From Armillaria gallica (taxonomy: Eukaryota; Basidiomycota; Agaricomycetes; Agaricales; Physalacriaceae), in the NCBI GenBank assembly GCA_037576215.1, contig JBANDB010000004.1, forward strand, positions 4,526,001 to 4,590,000: DNA of 64,000 nt, given 5' to 3'. The translations under genes were made by a program, and so were the position numbers. Shown piece by piece: positions 22,820 through 34,256 of this stretch. Under the pieces are notes generated by a model. The model was not told where the DNA came from. It ran no database searches and saw only the letters and a list, made by a program, of their open reading frames with translations. The first letter of the stretch is position 1. Every line of letters begins with the position of its first letter.

Positions 22820-23807
22820 ATGTTTCCCCAGCCATTCCTCGCTTTCTTCTACTGGACCATCATTGCTGCAGTGGACGGTTGTGCCGCCTGCTTCGGTTCT
22901 CATGCCCGGTTTGCTGATCGAAAAGTGCGTATTGCACGACTGATGAGAGTATTCACTACTTTATTAAGACCAACAACTCCGACAGCACACAGATGTTGAC
23001 ACCCTATCAGACGAGCAAGTCCTTGACCTGTGTAATTCTCTTCCTCTCGAAGACTGGATATCACCGACCACTGGAGTCAACTGCCCGGCTAGACTCACCC
23101 CCGACGTGATTGGGAAGCTGGTGCCCCCTAGTCCAAAGGGTTGGCCATCTGAAGCTTTAGCTCAGGAACTCGTGCGAAAACGTACACACATCCCAGTCCC
23201 TCCAATCCGACGGGCTCTTCCCATTGTTGGTGACTGTAGTGTCATCGTTATGGACTATATACCAGGCATCACATTGGCAGCTGCCTTGCCCAACATGTCG
23301 TTCTGGCAGAAAATCTGTACTGCGTTCACATTGCGATCTTATGTCCGTCAGCTCAGGTCCATCAATCATCCCCGATCATACATACCTGGCCCTCTTGTTG
23401 ACGGCAAAGACGCTGTACAATGTCACGCCCGCATTTTTGGCCCTATGAAGCCCAGTCGGGGACCTTTTGCTACCGCTGCTCAGTTCAATCATTTTTTTAA
23501 CAGCGCAATGAATCACAGTGCAGCTGGCAGATGTTGCTCTCACCATGGAACCTTAGAGGACAACAGGACCTTGGTGTTCTCGCACGTGGACCTCGCCTTG
23601 CGGAATATTATCGTTGGGGATGATGGTCAGCTGTGGCTGATAGATTTCGGTAACGCCGGGTTTTATCCCAAATGGTTTGAATATGCCAATATGAAGATGG
23701 ATGATAAGTTGGAATACGGTAAGGAATCTGACCTGCTTTGGCGCGCTCTGATTCCCTTTATATGTGATCCCTACTTTCGCATTTATGACTCAATTGCAAA
23801 TTTGTAA
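22820..23807 (+). CDS. APH/choline-kinase-like phosphotransferase, about 307 aa
   Basis: Two exons give 307 codons: 22820-22928 and 22993-23807, with a 64-nt intron (GTATTG...CACAG); this choice is the one that keeps frame. The Brenner-type catalytic loop appears as HVDLALRNIIV (about residue 250) and the metal-binding Asp as LIDFGNAGFYP about 18 residues later. This is the APH fold (aminoglycoside phosphotransferase/choline kinase-like), expanded in mushrooms, where the substrate is usually unknown. An upstream SVIVMDYIPG segment fits the hinge region of the ATP site. The N-terminus (first about 30 residues) is hydrophobic and Cys-rich. No defect is seen, making this one of the best intact host genes in the window. 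It should not be read as antibiotic resistance. Confidence 0.8.
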
Positions 23808-24464
23808 TACTGTACTATTACAACTGTAGGTTTCCTTAACGCCTAACTGATTGAACTAAACTCATTTTCTACTTTCGACTAGAAATGTTATTTATGATAC
23901 CTTCGACTTCCGCAATTCTTTTCCGTTTTACCTAGGTTTTTTCCCCTCAAGATACCCCTTAACATTTTAATAGCATAACATCCATAGTATGGTCTATGGC
24001 CCTGACGCTGGTGCTGAGAGGTCGTACTACCTTGCGGAAACGTGACTAGCAGTGAGGCATGATAGGTACCCTCAGGTATCAATCGTTGTCGCAGAGGATG
24101 ATTGAACGGGTGCTGGCGAGTGCTGGCAGGCTGTCGGTTGCTCCCTTTGCTCTAATTTTTCCATTTCCCTTTCGTCTTCATTCCTGCGAAGAATTTCTTT
24201 TTTGTTGACGGGGGACTGTAAAGAAGCCTGTGGTTGGGAAGAGGACGAGTTGCAGGTCCAAAAGTATTCGGAGAACATGGACCGATGTGGCATTATTTTG
24301 CAAAAATGAATTGAAAATGAACCGGAACGGTTGTCCCGCCAACGGTACGATAGGATTCCATCCATCATCATTCATGCCGCTCAATGTTACGTTCTTCATC
24401 TCATCAGGTCATATGTAAGAGGTCAAAGGGATAACAGATCTAAATACACCACATCTATCTGAAC
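23808..24464. other. Intergenic stretch with one weak ORF
   Basis: On the minus strand 24293-24072 is an ATG frame of 73 codons with a Ser/Gln-rich N-part and a Glu/Arg-rich C-part. It has no recognisable domain and may be chance. Nothing else is seen. Confidence 0.3.
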
Positions 24465-25115
24465 CTAGTCCACGTCCTCCGGCAAGATGGTCATTCCCCG
24501 CCTTTCAGCAATGTCCTCAATGTTAGCAAAGTAATTGTCTGCCACTTCCCTCCACCTTGGGTGAAGGACTCCGCGTGCCTCGAAATGGCGCATAGCTTGG
24601 TAGGCCCATCGCCGACAAGCTGCCTGGTGCATATTGAGTACCGCGACGTCCAACCCAGCACTGGTTAGACTTGTCAGAAGACCGAAAATGGTTTCTGACG
24701 TTGCAAGCATTGGCATAAACGCTGAATCTGCCAGGGGTACGCTACTTGGTTCCCAGTCTCGGCGTTGACACCTGGGTATCTATTTAGCACCAAAGAATTC
24801 GAAGAAGAAAGAAACGTACGAAACATAGGCAGTGATGCCATTGGTCTCGCACTGAACATCCAGAACAACGCGCCTGATGATGGGCGCTCCGATGGATGGA
24901 CTGAAGAACGCCAACGAGAAATGGACAGTCGGGATGCCGCCATCGTGACTATAACCTTTAGCTACAAACTCGACCTGGGAAACGGTCCGATTGAGTGTTT
25001 CAACCAAGAGTTCCGGTTCGATGGGAATCCGAATGGCGCCAGTGGGCTGAACAACAAGACTGTGAGCAAAGGCATCGCGGTGTATCCCACCAGGACTTAC
25101 AGATGGTTGGGCCAT
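24465..25115 (-). CDS. Hypothetical protein, 200 aa, two exons
   Basis: Exon 1 runs from ATG 25115 to 24820 and exon 2 from 24771 to 24465 (TAG). The 48-nt intron (24772-24819) has a GTACGT donor and CCCAG acceptor, splits a Ser codon, and its removal gives exactly 201 codons including the stop. The N-terminal half is mixed, with a long beta-rich stretch; the C-terminal half is helical and charged, with an Ala/Arg-rich segment (HQAACRRWAYQAMRHFEARG). I recognise no family. Clean splicing and balanced codons make it a good gene candidate. Confidence 0.6.
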
Positions 25116-25828
25116 GGTACTGATATGCTGAAGCGCTTGTGGGGACTAAACGGCATATATATATGCAGTACGGACAGAAAAGGGCCTACGGCAGTTAGCC
25201 AATAGAATCCCGTAGAACAGGTTTGGTTGGGTGAACATCAAGCACAGACAGATCACAGGGTAATGATGTTGCAATCAGCATCGGAAGAGCCCAGACACAG
25301 CTTGTAAAGTCTATTGGTGAATGTTGTCTATTAGACAAAATATCCACCCCAATAATGAAGCGAGCATTGATGTTTCAGAGGATCATGATGCGAAGGAACA
25401 AGTCCGGTTTCTATAACCAACACATGTACTGAATATATCACAATATAGGACTACGGAAATAGGCGCAACCACGCTTCCTGATTAAAATAATCGCATTCAG
25501 CCGCAAGATCACCAATGGTATTGCTCTGTGGCACTAGATCGTAGTTGCGATGTCAACGTCTAGAAACATTAGTCCTAGAAAAATTAGAGTTTGAGAGCCA
25601 CCACATATTACTGTGTGTGGAAGGTTTGACAATCCCTCCTTCTCTTCTCGAAAGGACAGTCGAACCATGGTGGCAGATAAATATGTACTATCTCAACTTC
25701 GCGGTGTTAGGGGTTCTAGCAAAGTACATTTTCCCTCGGATGACTCGGGCCGAAGGAAGCACGTAAATTAATGAAAACGCACTGCCACCGAAAAGGCCGA
25801 GTTGGAACTCTTCTCCGCCAGGAGCTGA
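25116..25828. other. Intergenic stretch
   Basis: No recognisable gene or repeat. Short frames near 25545-25766 lack supporting evidence. Confidence 0.4.
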
Positions 25829-26120
25829 GCCAATCATGAATGAATAATCATTGTATCGCCACACATCAGCAATTGATTCTTTGTGAGCATTCTGGAACAG
25901 CGGCCTCGCGTACCCCAGCCCCTCCACTAGGAACCAGCCAATCATGAATGAATAATTCTTCAATCGCCACACATCAATGATGATAGATTCTTTGCGAACT
26001 TTCTGGAACAGCAGCCACGCGTTTAACCTTTAGTTCCTCCACTGGGAACCAGCCAATCATGAATGAATAATTCTTCAATCGCCACACATTAATGAAGATT
26101 ATAATGCTGCGATTCAGTTG
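25829..26120. repeat. Tandem repeat, about 2.6 copies of a 108-115 bp unit
   Basis: Units begin at 25829, 25937 and 26052, each with CCAATCATGAATGAATAAT followed by CAATCGCCACACAT or a close variant and, in the first two, GATTCTTTG and TTCTGGAACAGC. The third copy breaks down after about 50 bp. It lies immediately before the fold-back element. Confidence 0.85.
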
Positions 26121-26137
26121 CCAGTATGTATGAAGCC

Positions 26138-26829
26138 ACTCCTGTGATTGGCCGGTAATATCCGGGGGTTAAATACTCTCTCGTAATTTCATCGGTAACT
26201 TCCCTAAAAATTTGCACGAGAAAACACTGCGAGAAATACGTGCCGTGTTTTGATCCATCATTTTGCCTGTAATTTTATCCATATTTGTTCAAAAAATATA
26301 TGTAGAAACACTGAATGTCATTTCATGCGTCATTGCTGGAAGGAAACACGGATGGAAACACGTATGAAAACATCCACGTGTTTTCATCAGTCTTTATAGA
26401 ACAAACACGAGAGGGAATTACCGATGGAAACACAAAGAGTGTTTTCATCGGTTATAACTGCGCAAATTCTTCCCAAATTCGGTAGATTTTCGGGTGTAAA
26501 ACACCAATGGAAACACCCTTTGTGTTTACATGGGTGTTTCCATCGGTAATTCCCTCTCGTGTTTGTTCTATAAAGACTGATGAAAACACGTGGATGTTTT
26601 CATACATGTTTCCATCCGTGTTTCCTTCCAGCAATGACGCATGAAATGACATTCAGTGTTTCTACATATATTTTTTGAACAAATATGGATAAAATTACAG
26701 GCAAAATGATGGATCAAAACACAGCACGTATTTCTCGCAGTGTTTTCTCGTGCAAATTTTTAGAGAAGTTACCGATGAAATTACGAGAGAGTATTTAATC
26801 CCCGGATATTACCGGCCAATCACAGAAGT
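26138..26829. mobile_element. Fold-back element with 292-bp near-perfect inverted arms
   Basis: The left arm 26142-26433 and right arm 26534-26825 are reverse complements with about four differences, all transitions, around a 100-bp centre (26434-26533) that itself has weak inverted symmetry. Outer pairing extends to 26138/26829 with one mismatch. GAAGCC flanks both ends (26132-26137 and 26830-26835), a probable 6-bp target duplication. The ends read ACTYCTGTGATTGGCCGG. There is no coding capacity. The superfamily is unclear. Such a structure would form a long hairpin if transcribed. Confidence 0.88.
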
Positions 26830-26835
26830 GAAGCC

Positions 26836-27126
26836 GACTCAGAACTGTTGAAGGGTTCCAAAATCTGCACTAACAATTGGTTTTCGAAGCTCAGGAAGCA
26901 TGGTGGAATTCCTAAGAAGCCCAAACCTGTTCTTCTGCCACCACCACACCTGTTGCAAGCAAAACGCCAGGCTAACCCTGCATCAGACCTTACGGCTGAC
27001 CAGCATGCCAATACTTGTCGAACGTTGAACAGACCCTAGGTTTGGTATCACACGTTACCCTTTGCGCTTTCCTAGTCAACTGCCGCTTGCCTGACCCTCT
27101 TTCTCTCTCTCCAGGTCAGTGTAAAA
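26836..27126. other. Possible 5' region of the next gene
   Basis: Contains a 63-codon ATG frame (26848-27036) with a proline-rich tail; no evidence ties it to a gene. A pyrimidine tract just before ATG 27127 (CTCTTTCTCTCTCTCCAG) could be an intron acceptor, so the gene might start further upstream. Confidence 0.3.
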
Positions 27127-27482
27127 ATGGCGTCGCCAATGTCCTCTTCAGATGTAAGCACACTTACGACTCTGACATCAATTCTTCTCACCTTAGGTTC
27201 AGCTCACCCGGGAGCAAATATCCTTCATCGCCAAGCAGTGCTACGCTCACTACCTACAATTAAAATGGGAAGGTGTCCCACGTGCCACTTGTATTCAAGC
27301 ATCGCATGACCTGTACCTTGCTCGATTTCCTGTTTCCGATGTTACTTCCTCTCATCGGGAAAATTTTGCCAATGTTAGTTTACCATTTTCTTATGGTGAT
27401 TTAGAATTGACATACTATGCAGTTTCTTGAACACTTTGTATACAATCGTAGAGGGCAAGCCCTGCATCTTCACTTATACTGA
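27127..27482 (+). CDS. Orphan protein, 85 aa, paralogue of the gene at 29226
   Basis: Three exons: 27127-27153, 27203-27373 and 27423-27482 (TGA), total 86 codons. Both introns (49 nt each) have GT-AG ends and sit in phase 0. The core reads LTREQISFIAKQCYAHYLQ then LKWEGVPRA and LARFP. It matches the core of 29226-29793 at about 16 of 44 residues, and both introns lie at equivalent places and phases, so the two are paralogues. The pattern of an LTxEQxxF start and a (W/L)xARFP end recalls short N-terminal domains seen in many uncharacterised mushroom proteins; that is inference. Its C-terminus is shorter than the paralogue, possibly by truncation. Function unknown. Confidence 0.6.
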
Positions 27483-28019
27483 TAGGAAGTGAAACCCGTC
27501 TGTCCTATGGTGCTCAAGCCGACTGTTCAGGTTCCTTAAGCGGCAAGCCTCTACCTAGCTTAGGTCTCCTTTGCAGTGAATATTGACCCTTTGTACACTA
27601 GGCCTAAATGCAGACTTACCTTCTCGCAATCTTCCCAACCGTATCCTGACAAATCGGATCCTACGATAGATCTCCAGTCTCTAGTGAATATAGCATAGAT
27701 TGTCTGTGCACCATGAACCCCCCATTGTACCGAGACTTAACTCTACCGAAGGGTCATTGAGCATATAAGTAAGCAATCTTCGAGCCAATAATTGTGCGTG
27801 GAATCAAATAGGGATTGCACCTGCATACTAAGTAGAGAGTTTCGTTCAAGTTGACTGCCACGTGTCACAGCAACTAAATCTGACAATTTACTTGATTATG
27901 GTCAAAACCTAAATCCGCATGAAGGAAGTTGATTTCACAGCTGGATGGTGACTATTTTGGGCGAGTCAAAATATAATTAAAGTGTGAAATGTCGGATTTT
28001 GCCTCGTCCAAAATCGGCA
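27483..28019. other. Intergenic stretch
   Basis: No gene recognised between the first paralogue and the hAT-like MITE. Composition is mixed. Confidence 0.4.
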
Positions 28020-28027
28020 TCTAGGAT

Positions 28028-28457
28028 TAGTGTTTCGATGACGTGACTTGGCGCGACTCGGCGTGACTTCATATGACTTCGGCTTCAACGGCTTCATCAA
28101 GTCATAATTTTTGACAGCTTTGAAGCCAAGTTGCCATCACGCCGAAGCCAGTCGCTGAAGCCATGATTTAATGCGTTTCCTTCAAATGGCAAGTCATTCG
28201 TTGTTTACGCGGCAACGTGATATCCGAGAACTTGTCGGAGATATAATGGAAGCTATCGGGCCGAGTTAAAATTGACCTAATATAGTATTTCCATATTTTT
28301 AATACAAGTCGAAGCTCGGGCAATTTCAGGTCGCGTCAAGCCCCGCCAGGCCGATGCCAGAATGTGACTTTGCCGAAGTTACTCGGCAATAGCGGCGCGA
28401 CTTAGTTCGGCTTGATTGGCGTGGCGCGCGGCTTTAAGCTGAGTTGTCGAAACACTA
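28028..28457. mobile_element. hAT-like MITE, 430 bp
   Basis: Both ends read TAGTGTTTCGA outward-in (11 bp perfect inverted repeat). The flanking octamers are TCTAGGAT (28020-28027) and TCCAGGAT (28458-28465), seven of eight identical, as expected for an aged 8-bp hAT duplication. The TAGTGTT ends are shared with the element at 6336, but the interiors differ. No transposase is encoded. It lies between the two orphan paralogues. Confidence 0.75.
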
Positions 28458-28465
28458 TCCAGGAT

Positions 28466-29225
28466 TTTGATTCTATTTTGACCATCTACAAATAGTCGCC
28501 CCCCAGCTGTGTTTGCTGAAGGCGAAAAGAAATTCCGAAAAGTGTGACATACCGTAATAAGCAAGTAATAAGTCACATTTCCTGCGTCCCAGGCCTACCA
28601 AATCAAAAATATCTCCCTCAATTCAGACGCATTCGAAAAATTCTCTAGAGAGTTTCTTCCTTTGAGCAGAGGGACTTTCTCTCCAGTCATTTGTGACCAC
28701 TGCAGAAACTTTGGGCTTGTCACATTTTGGCGTTGACTGCGTGGATCGCACGGGCAGGCGCCGCACCATAGTCCAATTCCTTTTGGATAATTTTTTCATA
28801 GAGGGTGTCCTGTCTGTGTCACGCAAGATTGGAAACCGTGGAAACCGGCCTTCGGTTATGTGTCACCGTATGGATGCGCATTGTACTGTTGTGAATACGA
28901 CCGTCAACTATACAACTGATGCCACGGTTAATCATAGAATGATAGTTGACCAAACCCTGTGGCGCTCAGGGTCTCAGACAGTGCTTCAAGAATGAATTAT
29001 TCGCAGTTAACAAATTATTTGCTCGTGGTCCAGTAGGTTTATCCGGATGAAATCCCTGAATGATCAATTAATTCCTGCCGACCTCACAGGACGAAGGCGT
29101 TACCGGGATGCATGGAATCAAGAATTATGTAATCCTTGGCGAAAACCTGAGGATTATATGCGCTTCACGTTTTGTACAAAGGCAACGTACTCTCCTCTAG
29201 TTGCTCATCACCGCCTTAATCTACG
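28466..29225. other. Intergenic stretch upstream of the second orphan gene
   Basis: Open frames at 28693-28995 and 29047-29241 show no domain. The second paralogue begins at 29226. Confidence 0.35.
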
Positions 29226-29793
29226 ATGCCACCACATGTAAGTGCTAAAATATTCCATAACAATTGTCTGTACTTACTCACTACACCGGGTCCAGTTTTC
29301 CGAAGAACAGGTTGTTTTTATGTCAGAAGTCTGCTATCCTCGCTATCTGCAGCTCACATGGGAAGGCTACCACAACGCCATCGCCATGAATGTAGTCACC
29401 AAGACGTTCTTTGCTCGGTTCCGCACTCCTGAGGAAACGGTCCCCGATGCAATCAATATCCTTTACTTTATAAAAGTGATTTACTTATTCTCTTGTCGGT
29501 TGTAAATGACATACCTTGTGTAGGAACTCATGAAAAGAGTCAACGAGCGCCAGCAAGGAGCATACGCCTGGCCTCAACAAACTGTCCCGAGGACTATGGA
29601 CGTCCAGCAGACTCTGGCAGTAGTTCTGCAAGGGTCTACTGTAGTTCGGCAAACCACCACTCCTGATGTCCACTGGCGGGACAACGTTACCGTCACTGGC
29701 ACTGTCGCTCAGCACGTCCAGGACACCAGTACTATTGTGATGACTCAGCAGACCGTCTCCGGTGCTTTGGACGTTCCTCAAACCTCCGGTTAG
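29226..29793 (+). CDS. Orphan protein, 153 aa, paralogue of the gene at 27127
   Basis: Three exons: 29226-29237, 29296-29475 and 29524-29793 (TAG), 154 codons in all. Introns of 58 and 48 nt are phase 0 with GT-AG ends (GTAAGT...TCCAG; GTGATT...GTGTAG). The core reads FSEEQVVFMSEVCYPRYLQ then LTWEGYHNA and FFARF. The C-terminal third is rich in Thr, Val and Gln with a repeating VQQT/VSG flavour and no recognisable domain. The tiny first exon (four codons) is typical of this gene pair. It is long and clean enough to be a genuine gene. Function unknown. Confidence 0.65.
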
Positions 29794-31667
29794 ACCAGCA
29801 CAGAGTGAGCATTAGGTCCTGATAAACATCATCATCTTCTGAAGGTCGTCCATTTAACATTAGCCTTAGAGATATGCCGGTTGTATCTGAGGTTTGTAGG
29901 TTCGTAGTATAGATTGTTTATCTAGAAAAAATTCCAACGTTGAATATACTGCTCCAGTGTTGTACGCAGTAATAGCGATTGAGCGAAAGGAATAGGACAG
30001 ACCAAGTATTAGAAAGGTGACCGGATAAAAGAAAATTGACTCACGTCAGGTCCCAGGAATTGTATAATCGTAGGGTACATTGAAGACAACGGACCATGAC
30101 GCTTGCAGGCTTGAGCCTGAGAGTGAAAAGGCCATGAGAAGTAGATGATGGAGTCGCATTGTATGGATCTGGGATTGTAGTTGAACTGTATCTTCCGGCC
30201 CTAGTCGTGCTAAATATCCAGAGCGGGGTATTCGAAGAATTCAGTGGCGAAATGACTGGAATATCCCCAGTAAGTCGATACAATAGGTCGATACAAGATG
30301 CCGAAGGAAATTGCATCCGACAGAGAAATTTTCTACGTGGACTACGCACTCGGCGTCGGTACGAGGAGAATGGGAGAGATAAGACAGGTACGCCGCTGAT
30401 CTCAAAGAGAGAAAGAAACCAACATGAACATACACAAGTGTGAGACATGACGCACGGACCCGTGTGTGAAGGGCATAGTGCTCGGGTCCCGGTCCATGAA
30501 AACGAGCAGGACGAGACGGCAAGCACAATACACAAATGCAGGATCAAGACACAGTCACACGGGAACGGGACACGAGAATGAGACAAGGAAGAAAAGGCTT
30601 AGTGAAGCAGAAGGGACGAAAGAGAAGGAGGCGCATGTTGAGCTTCATCAAAAACTCGAAGAGTATTGACCTGTTGCTCCCTGAAAAAAATACTGGTAGT
30701 CGAAGACTTCACACCCGTAGCGATGTTGACGAAAAGGTGGCGCTTTCTGCGGTGCCATCCATGGACTGGAGTCACTGGACCATGGTCTCGACAGAGAGCA
30801 TCGAGTAGGGACAGTGGTACAGGTTTGGAATGAGAGAAAGTGCAGAAAGGTAATTACAAGCGCTAAGGCTCAAATTTATGAAATCATTTGAAGAGTTCAA
30901 ACGTTCATTGGTGGTGGTGGTTGGAACAACGTATCATATGACCTTATGAATAAATTCTAATATATTATATAATATTAATCGAAGCCACTGTAACGATCGT
31001 CCCTATACTCCCTATGTTATATGAGCCTAGGCCTTCCTGCTGACGGTTTACTTCAATGACTTCTCTGCACAAGGCGTATTTCTTTCATCCATTTCATAGT
31101 CGACGCATCAGTGCAATTCTTCGGCAGCCGATTCTCCAAGTAAACTACCGTGGCAGCAAGCTCTCGTGAACGGCAGAGTTTGGACCAGAATACAGATGTT
31201 CCAGATCCGACGATACACCTACAACTGGAGGAGGAGGATAGTTATTCTGGTCTATGTCCCTGAGAAGGAAACTGACCAGAGTCCGCACTACACACCGAAC
31301 CATCCACAATACGATACAGCAACAAAGATATCGCGATTGGAATTACTGGATCTCCTTGGGGTTTCACATCGGACAGCAATCCCGGCGGCGATGAAACTAA
31401 GTACCTTGGTCCCATTCACCGGCAAGGTGACGTGACGACGTTGAAAATACGGCAATATAGCTTTGCTGAATATACTCAGACTTTGATCGACCCTGAGTTT
31501 TCGGGAGATCAGCACAGCTGTAAATCCGATGATATCTCAAAGGGGAACCAACTTAGGTCGCCTCGTTCCCGTCCTTGCGCATGTAAAATAATACAAAGAC
31601 GACCCCTTCACTATCCATCCTTCTGCAGCGAAAGTCATCGCCTCTTTTTCCGGACGAGACCATAATC
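29794..31667. other. Stretch without a supportable gene
   Basis: Large opposing frames at 30041-30586 (-) and 30159-30808 (+) reflect Arg/Ser-rich composition and show no domain. An AT-rich run lies at 30945-30985. No repeat end found. Confidence 0.35.
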
Positions 31668-32971
31668 ATGACGGTAAGTTTTTTGAGAGTCATGAAGTTA
31701 AGCGCTAACCACAAAATGTAGCAACTGAACAACGATGTGCTAGATCTAGTATTTGACGAAGTGTGCAGAGTTGAGCCTTCGATGGTAGACTTGCTGGGTA
31801 AGGTCTCTCCGAAGTTCTTTGAGCTCGTGGAGAGGATAGCAGACGAGACCGTAGTTATTGACGACTAGGACCCATATGATCATGGGACTGCGATCACTCG
31901 AGAGGCGGCACTGAGCCTGTTTGGAAAGGGTGACCAGGAGATGGAGACGAAGCACCTGAGGGTGCGGACCCCGAAATGGAGGACATACAGGGTTCGAGTG
32001 GATGTACTCGCCCAAGTCTTGGGCACTCTGGAGAGGGTTACGGCGCTGACGCTCATAGGGGCGGAGCTTGACGAACGCACAGATGGTATACCCTGTTACA
32101 CAACCATCCGTGAAGTTACATTCGAACAATGTATCCTCGGTTTCCCAGGTTTGGTTAGCCTCATGCAAGCCCTACCCAATCTTGAAGGAGTCCAGATCTC
32201 TGGACGAAGAACAACCATTGTTCCAACAACTCCTTATTTTCCTGACGCCGAGCCGGCACTGTCGCTTCCAGTGTCCCTAGTATTACTGGACATGGATTGT
32301 AGCCATATGTGGGACAGAGCAGAAATGGCGGGCGAGGACGGGGATCGCCTCCTGTATTGGTTGCAGGATGCGGTAAATGAGCACCCTGAAAATATTGATG
32401 ACAGGAGAATTTGGTTGGTATCCGGGAAATACTATTATTCAGGCCAGCAAAACTTTGCTTCTCATCCTGACGTTGGGACTAGGTGCGTCTTTTCCATCTC
32501 ATGTTAAAGACATGACACTGATTGGTTGTAGAGCACCCACTCGAAGTCTGGGATTTTTACCTCGAAGTGGAAGCGCCAGAGCAGTTGGAGTTGATGGTGT
32601 CAACACGGAGTGCACCCACAGATATGTTCCATGTCTGGGCGTTCTTGAACAAACTTAAGTCGCCCAAATTGAAAAGTCTGGCTTTCCATATCCACGCTCT
32701 CCCTATCAGTGACAACTACCCTCTTGGCGAAACGGTCCACCACCTAGAAAACCTAGCTACCTGTATCATCAGGCAATCAGCGTACAACCGTCTCCGGCAG
32801 GTACGTATCCACTGGCATGCAAGATCGTTCCGTGATACAGACGCCGTCGAAATATATTCAACTGCATTTTCAACATCGTTTGCGGAAGAGGGTTCTGTGA
32901 ATTACTGCGGGATGGAGTTGTTGATGGACCGGACCAATTATAACCACGGCATGTTTAGACAAGTATTATAG
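31668..32971 (+). pseudogene. F-box/leucine-rich-like gene, with one stop and a frame problem
   Basis: A two-codon first exon (31668-31673) splices to 31722 through a 48-nt intron. The start, MTQLNNDVLDLVFDEV, fits the opening helix of fungal F-box proteins. What follows has leucine-spaced segments (LTLIGAEL, VTFEQCILG, LPNLEGVQISG) like the degenerate leucine-rich repeats of mushroom F-box proteins. A TAG at 31866 interrupts the frame. A second intron (about 32481-32532) separates it from a final frame ending at 32971 that begins EHPLEVWDFYLEVEAP; the obvious GT-AG choice does not keep frame. It is therefore either a pseudogene or mis-spliced by my reading. F-box proteins recruit substrates to SCF ubiquitin ligase; the assignment is tentative. 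Confidence 0.45.
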
Positions 32972-33687
32972 GCTGCTACCTGTCATTCCGAGTCCTATGA
33001 ATATAGGTATTTCGGTCATTATGCTGTCCTTAGCGACCCGTGGGAAATTTCTGTTGGTGAAATCAATTGATGGCGGTGTTTGCCGTCCCGGCACGTCATC
33101 TCGTCCTCACTGACCCCGTGGAACTTTTTCTGTGAGACGCCCTATCCCTTTTGTGGTTCCCTGACCGTCTTCATATTTGATCAGCTTTGTCCTCGCTCTG
33201 AAAATTTGTTCCAGTGTATTGTTGTTAGCCATCCCCCGAAGGCCTTGACATTGGACTCATCCGTCTCTTGGATCGAGATAGAGTTGTTGAAGGTGGCGGC
33301 GGAATTCAGCAAATTAGGTATGTAACTCTAATGTTCGGGTAGTGAATTGTGACATAACTTCTGCTGCAGCCGTCAGTCAAACTCCAGCTTTCGAGCAGTT
33401 CCCATTTCCCCCCCCCACCCTCCCTCTCTCTATCCTTCTCTTTCCCTCCCTGCTACATTCTTCTGCAATGACCTCGACTCGGATACCCGACCTCGCCGCC
33501 GCCTTGAGCGTCATCCTTCGCCTTTGAATTGCACGCCAAACCAACCAACTCATCCTCAAATTTTGATTGCGTTCAACATTCTCGAGGTATGCGTCTTTAG
33601 ATCCTGTGCTCAAACGTTTGCTGAATCTGTGACAGACGTGACAGTCATCTTCTCTCTTTCACCGCCACTTCAACGACATCGACGACA
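32972..33687. other. Intergenic stretch
   Basis: A pyrimidine-rich tract at 33395-33465 precedes an ATG frame (33468-33527) that ends after 19 codons and could be a first exon of the next gene. Not resolved. Confidence 0.3.
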
Positions 33688-34122
33688 ATGGTTGGCGGGA
33701 CCTTTCCCTTTCTCTTATGCATCAATTGTACTCACTTTTCATTATTAGATGGCGTAATTTCTCTGTTTGAAGGAGGGTCCGAGGGTTGTGTCGTTCAAAG
33801 GTACGCGTCCATTGTCCATTTTCTGGGGTGCACGATTCTCTTGCCGTTCTTCTCTTTGCCGAGCCTCGCGCTAGATATTGTTTTCCTCAAGGCTGACAGA
33901 TCCAACAACGGACACCTGACATCGAAGGTCGTGTCTAACGTTGAAGGAGATTTGCTTGTCATTGACGGTGTGTTTTTTCCGTCCTCTTTCGCTAGCTCCC
34001 TTTCTTACTGACTCCTAGGCTTCAATACCCCGCCGGCATTTCTGGACAAGCACTTGAATATCGATTACAAGGGCAGACAGTTACAACCGAAGAAGGGCAA
34101 GGCAAAGAGCACAGCGTTGTGA
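33688..34122 (+). CDS. Hypothetical protein, about 127 aa
   Basis: Exon 1 33688-33967 and exon 2 34019-34122 (TGA) join in phase 1 across a 51-nt intron (GTGTGT...CTCCTAG), giving 128 codons. The N-terminal half is hydrophobic with two stretches that could cross a membrane (about residues 5-20 and 43-62). The C-terminus is basic and lysine-rich (QPKKGKAKS). The exon-2 joint (VIDG/FNTPPAFLDKH) reads convincingly as protein. The true start may lie in an upstream exon and part of exon 1 (33802-33880) could be an intron. No family is recognised. Confidence 0.4.
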
Positions 34123-34256
34123 GGTGGCGGGATTGGTTTTAAGATTTGTTTGAAGGTGTGTTTGACTGAATTCCCTCCACGTTCCATTCATCGATCTCGA
34201 CAGCAAGATATTTCAGCCTCAATAAGCGATATGTACGACGATGGAAATCCTCGAGC

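Noticed and set aside
25829..26120. CRISPR-like array
   Set aside because: Units of 108-115 bp are repeated along most of their length, without short constant repeats and unique spacers, and the DNA is eukaryotic.
30041..30586. 181-codon minus-strand ORF
   Set aside because: Ser/Cys/Leu-rich composition fits a shadow of the opposite strand's purine-rich sequence; no domain on either strand.
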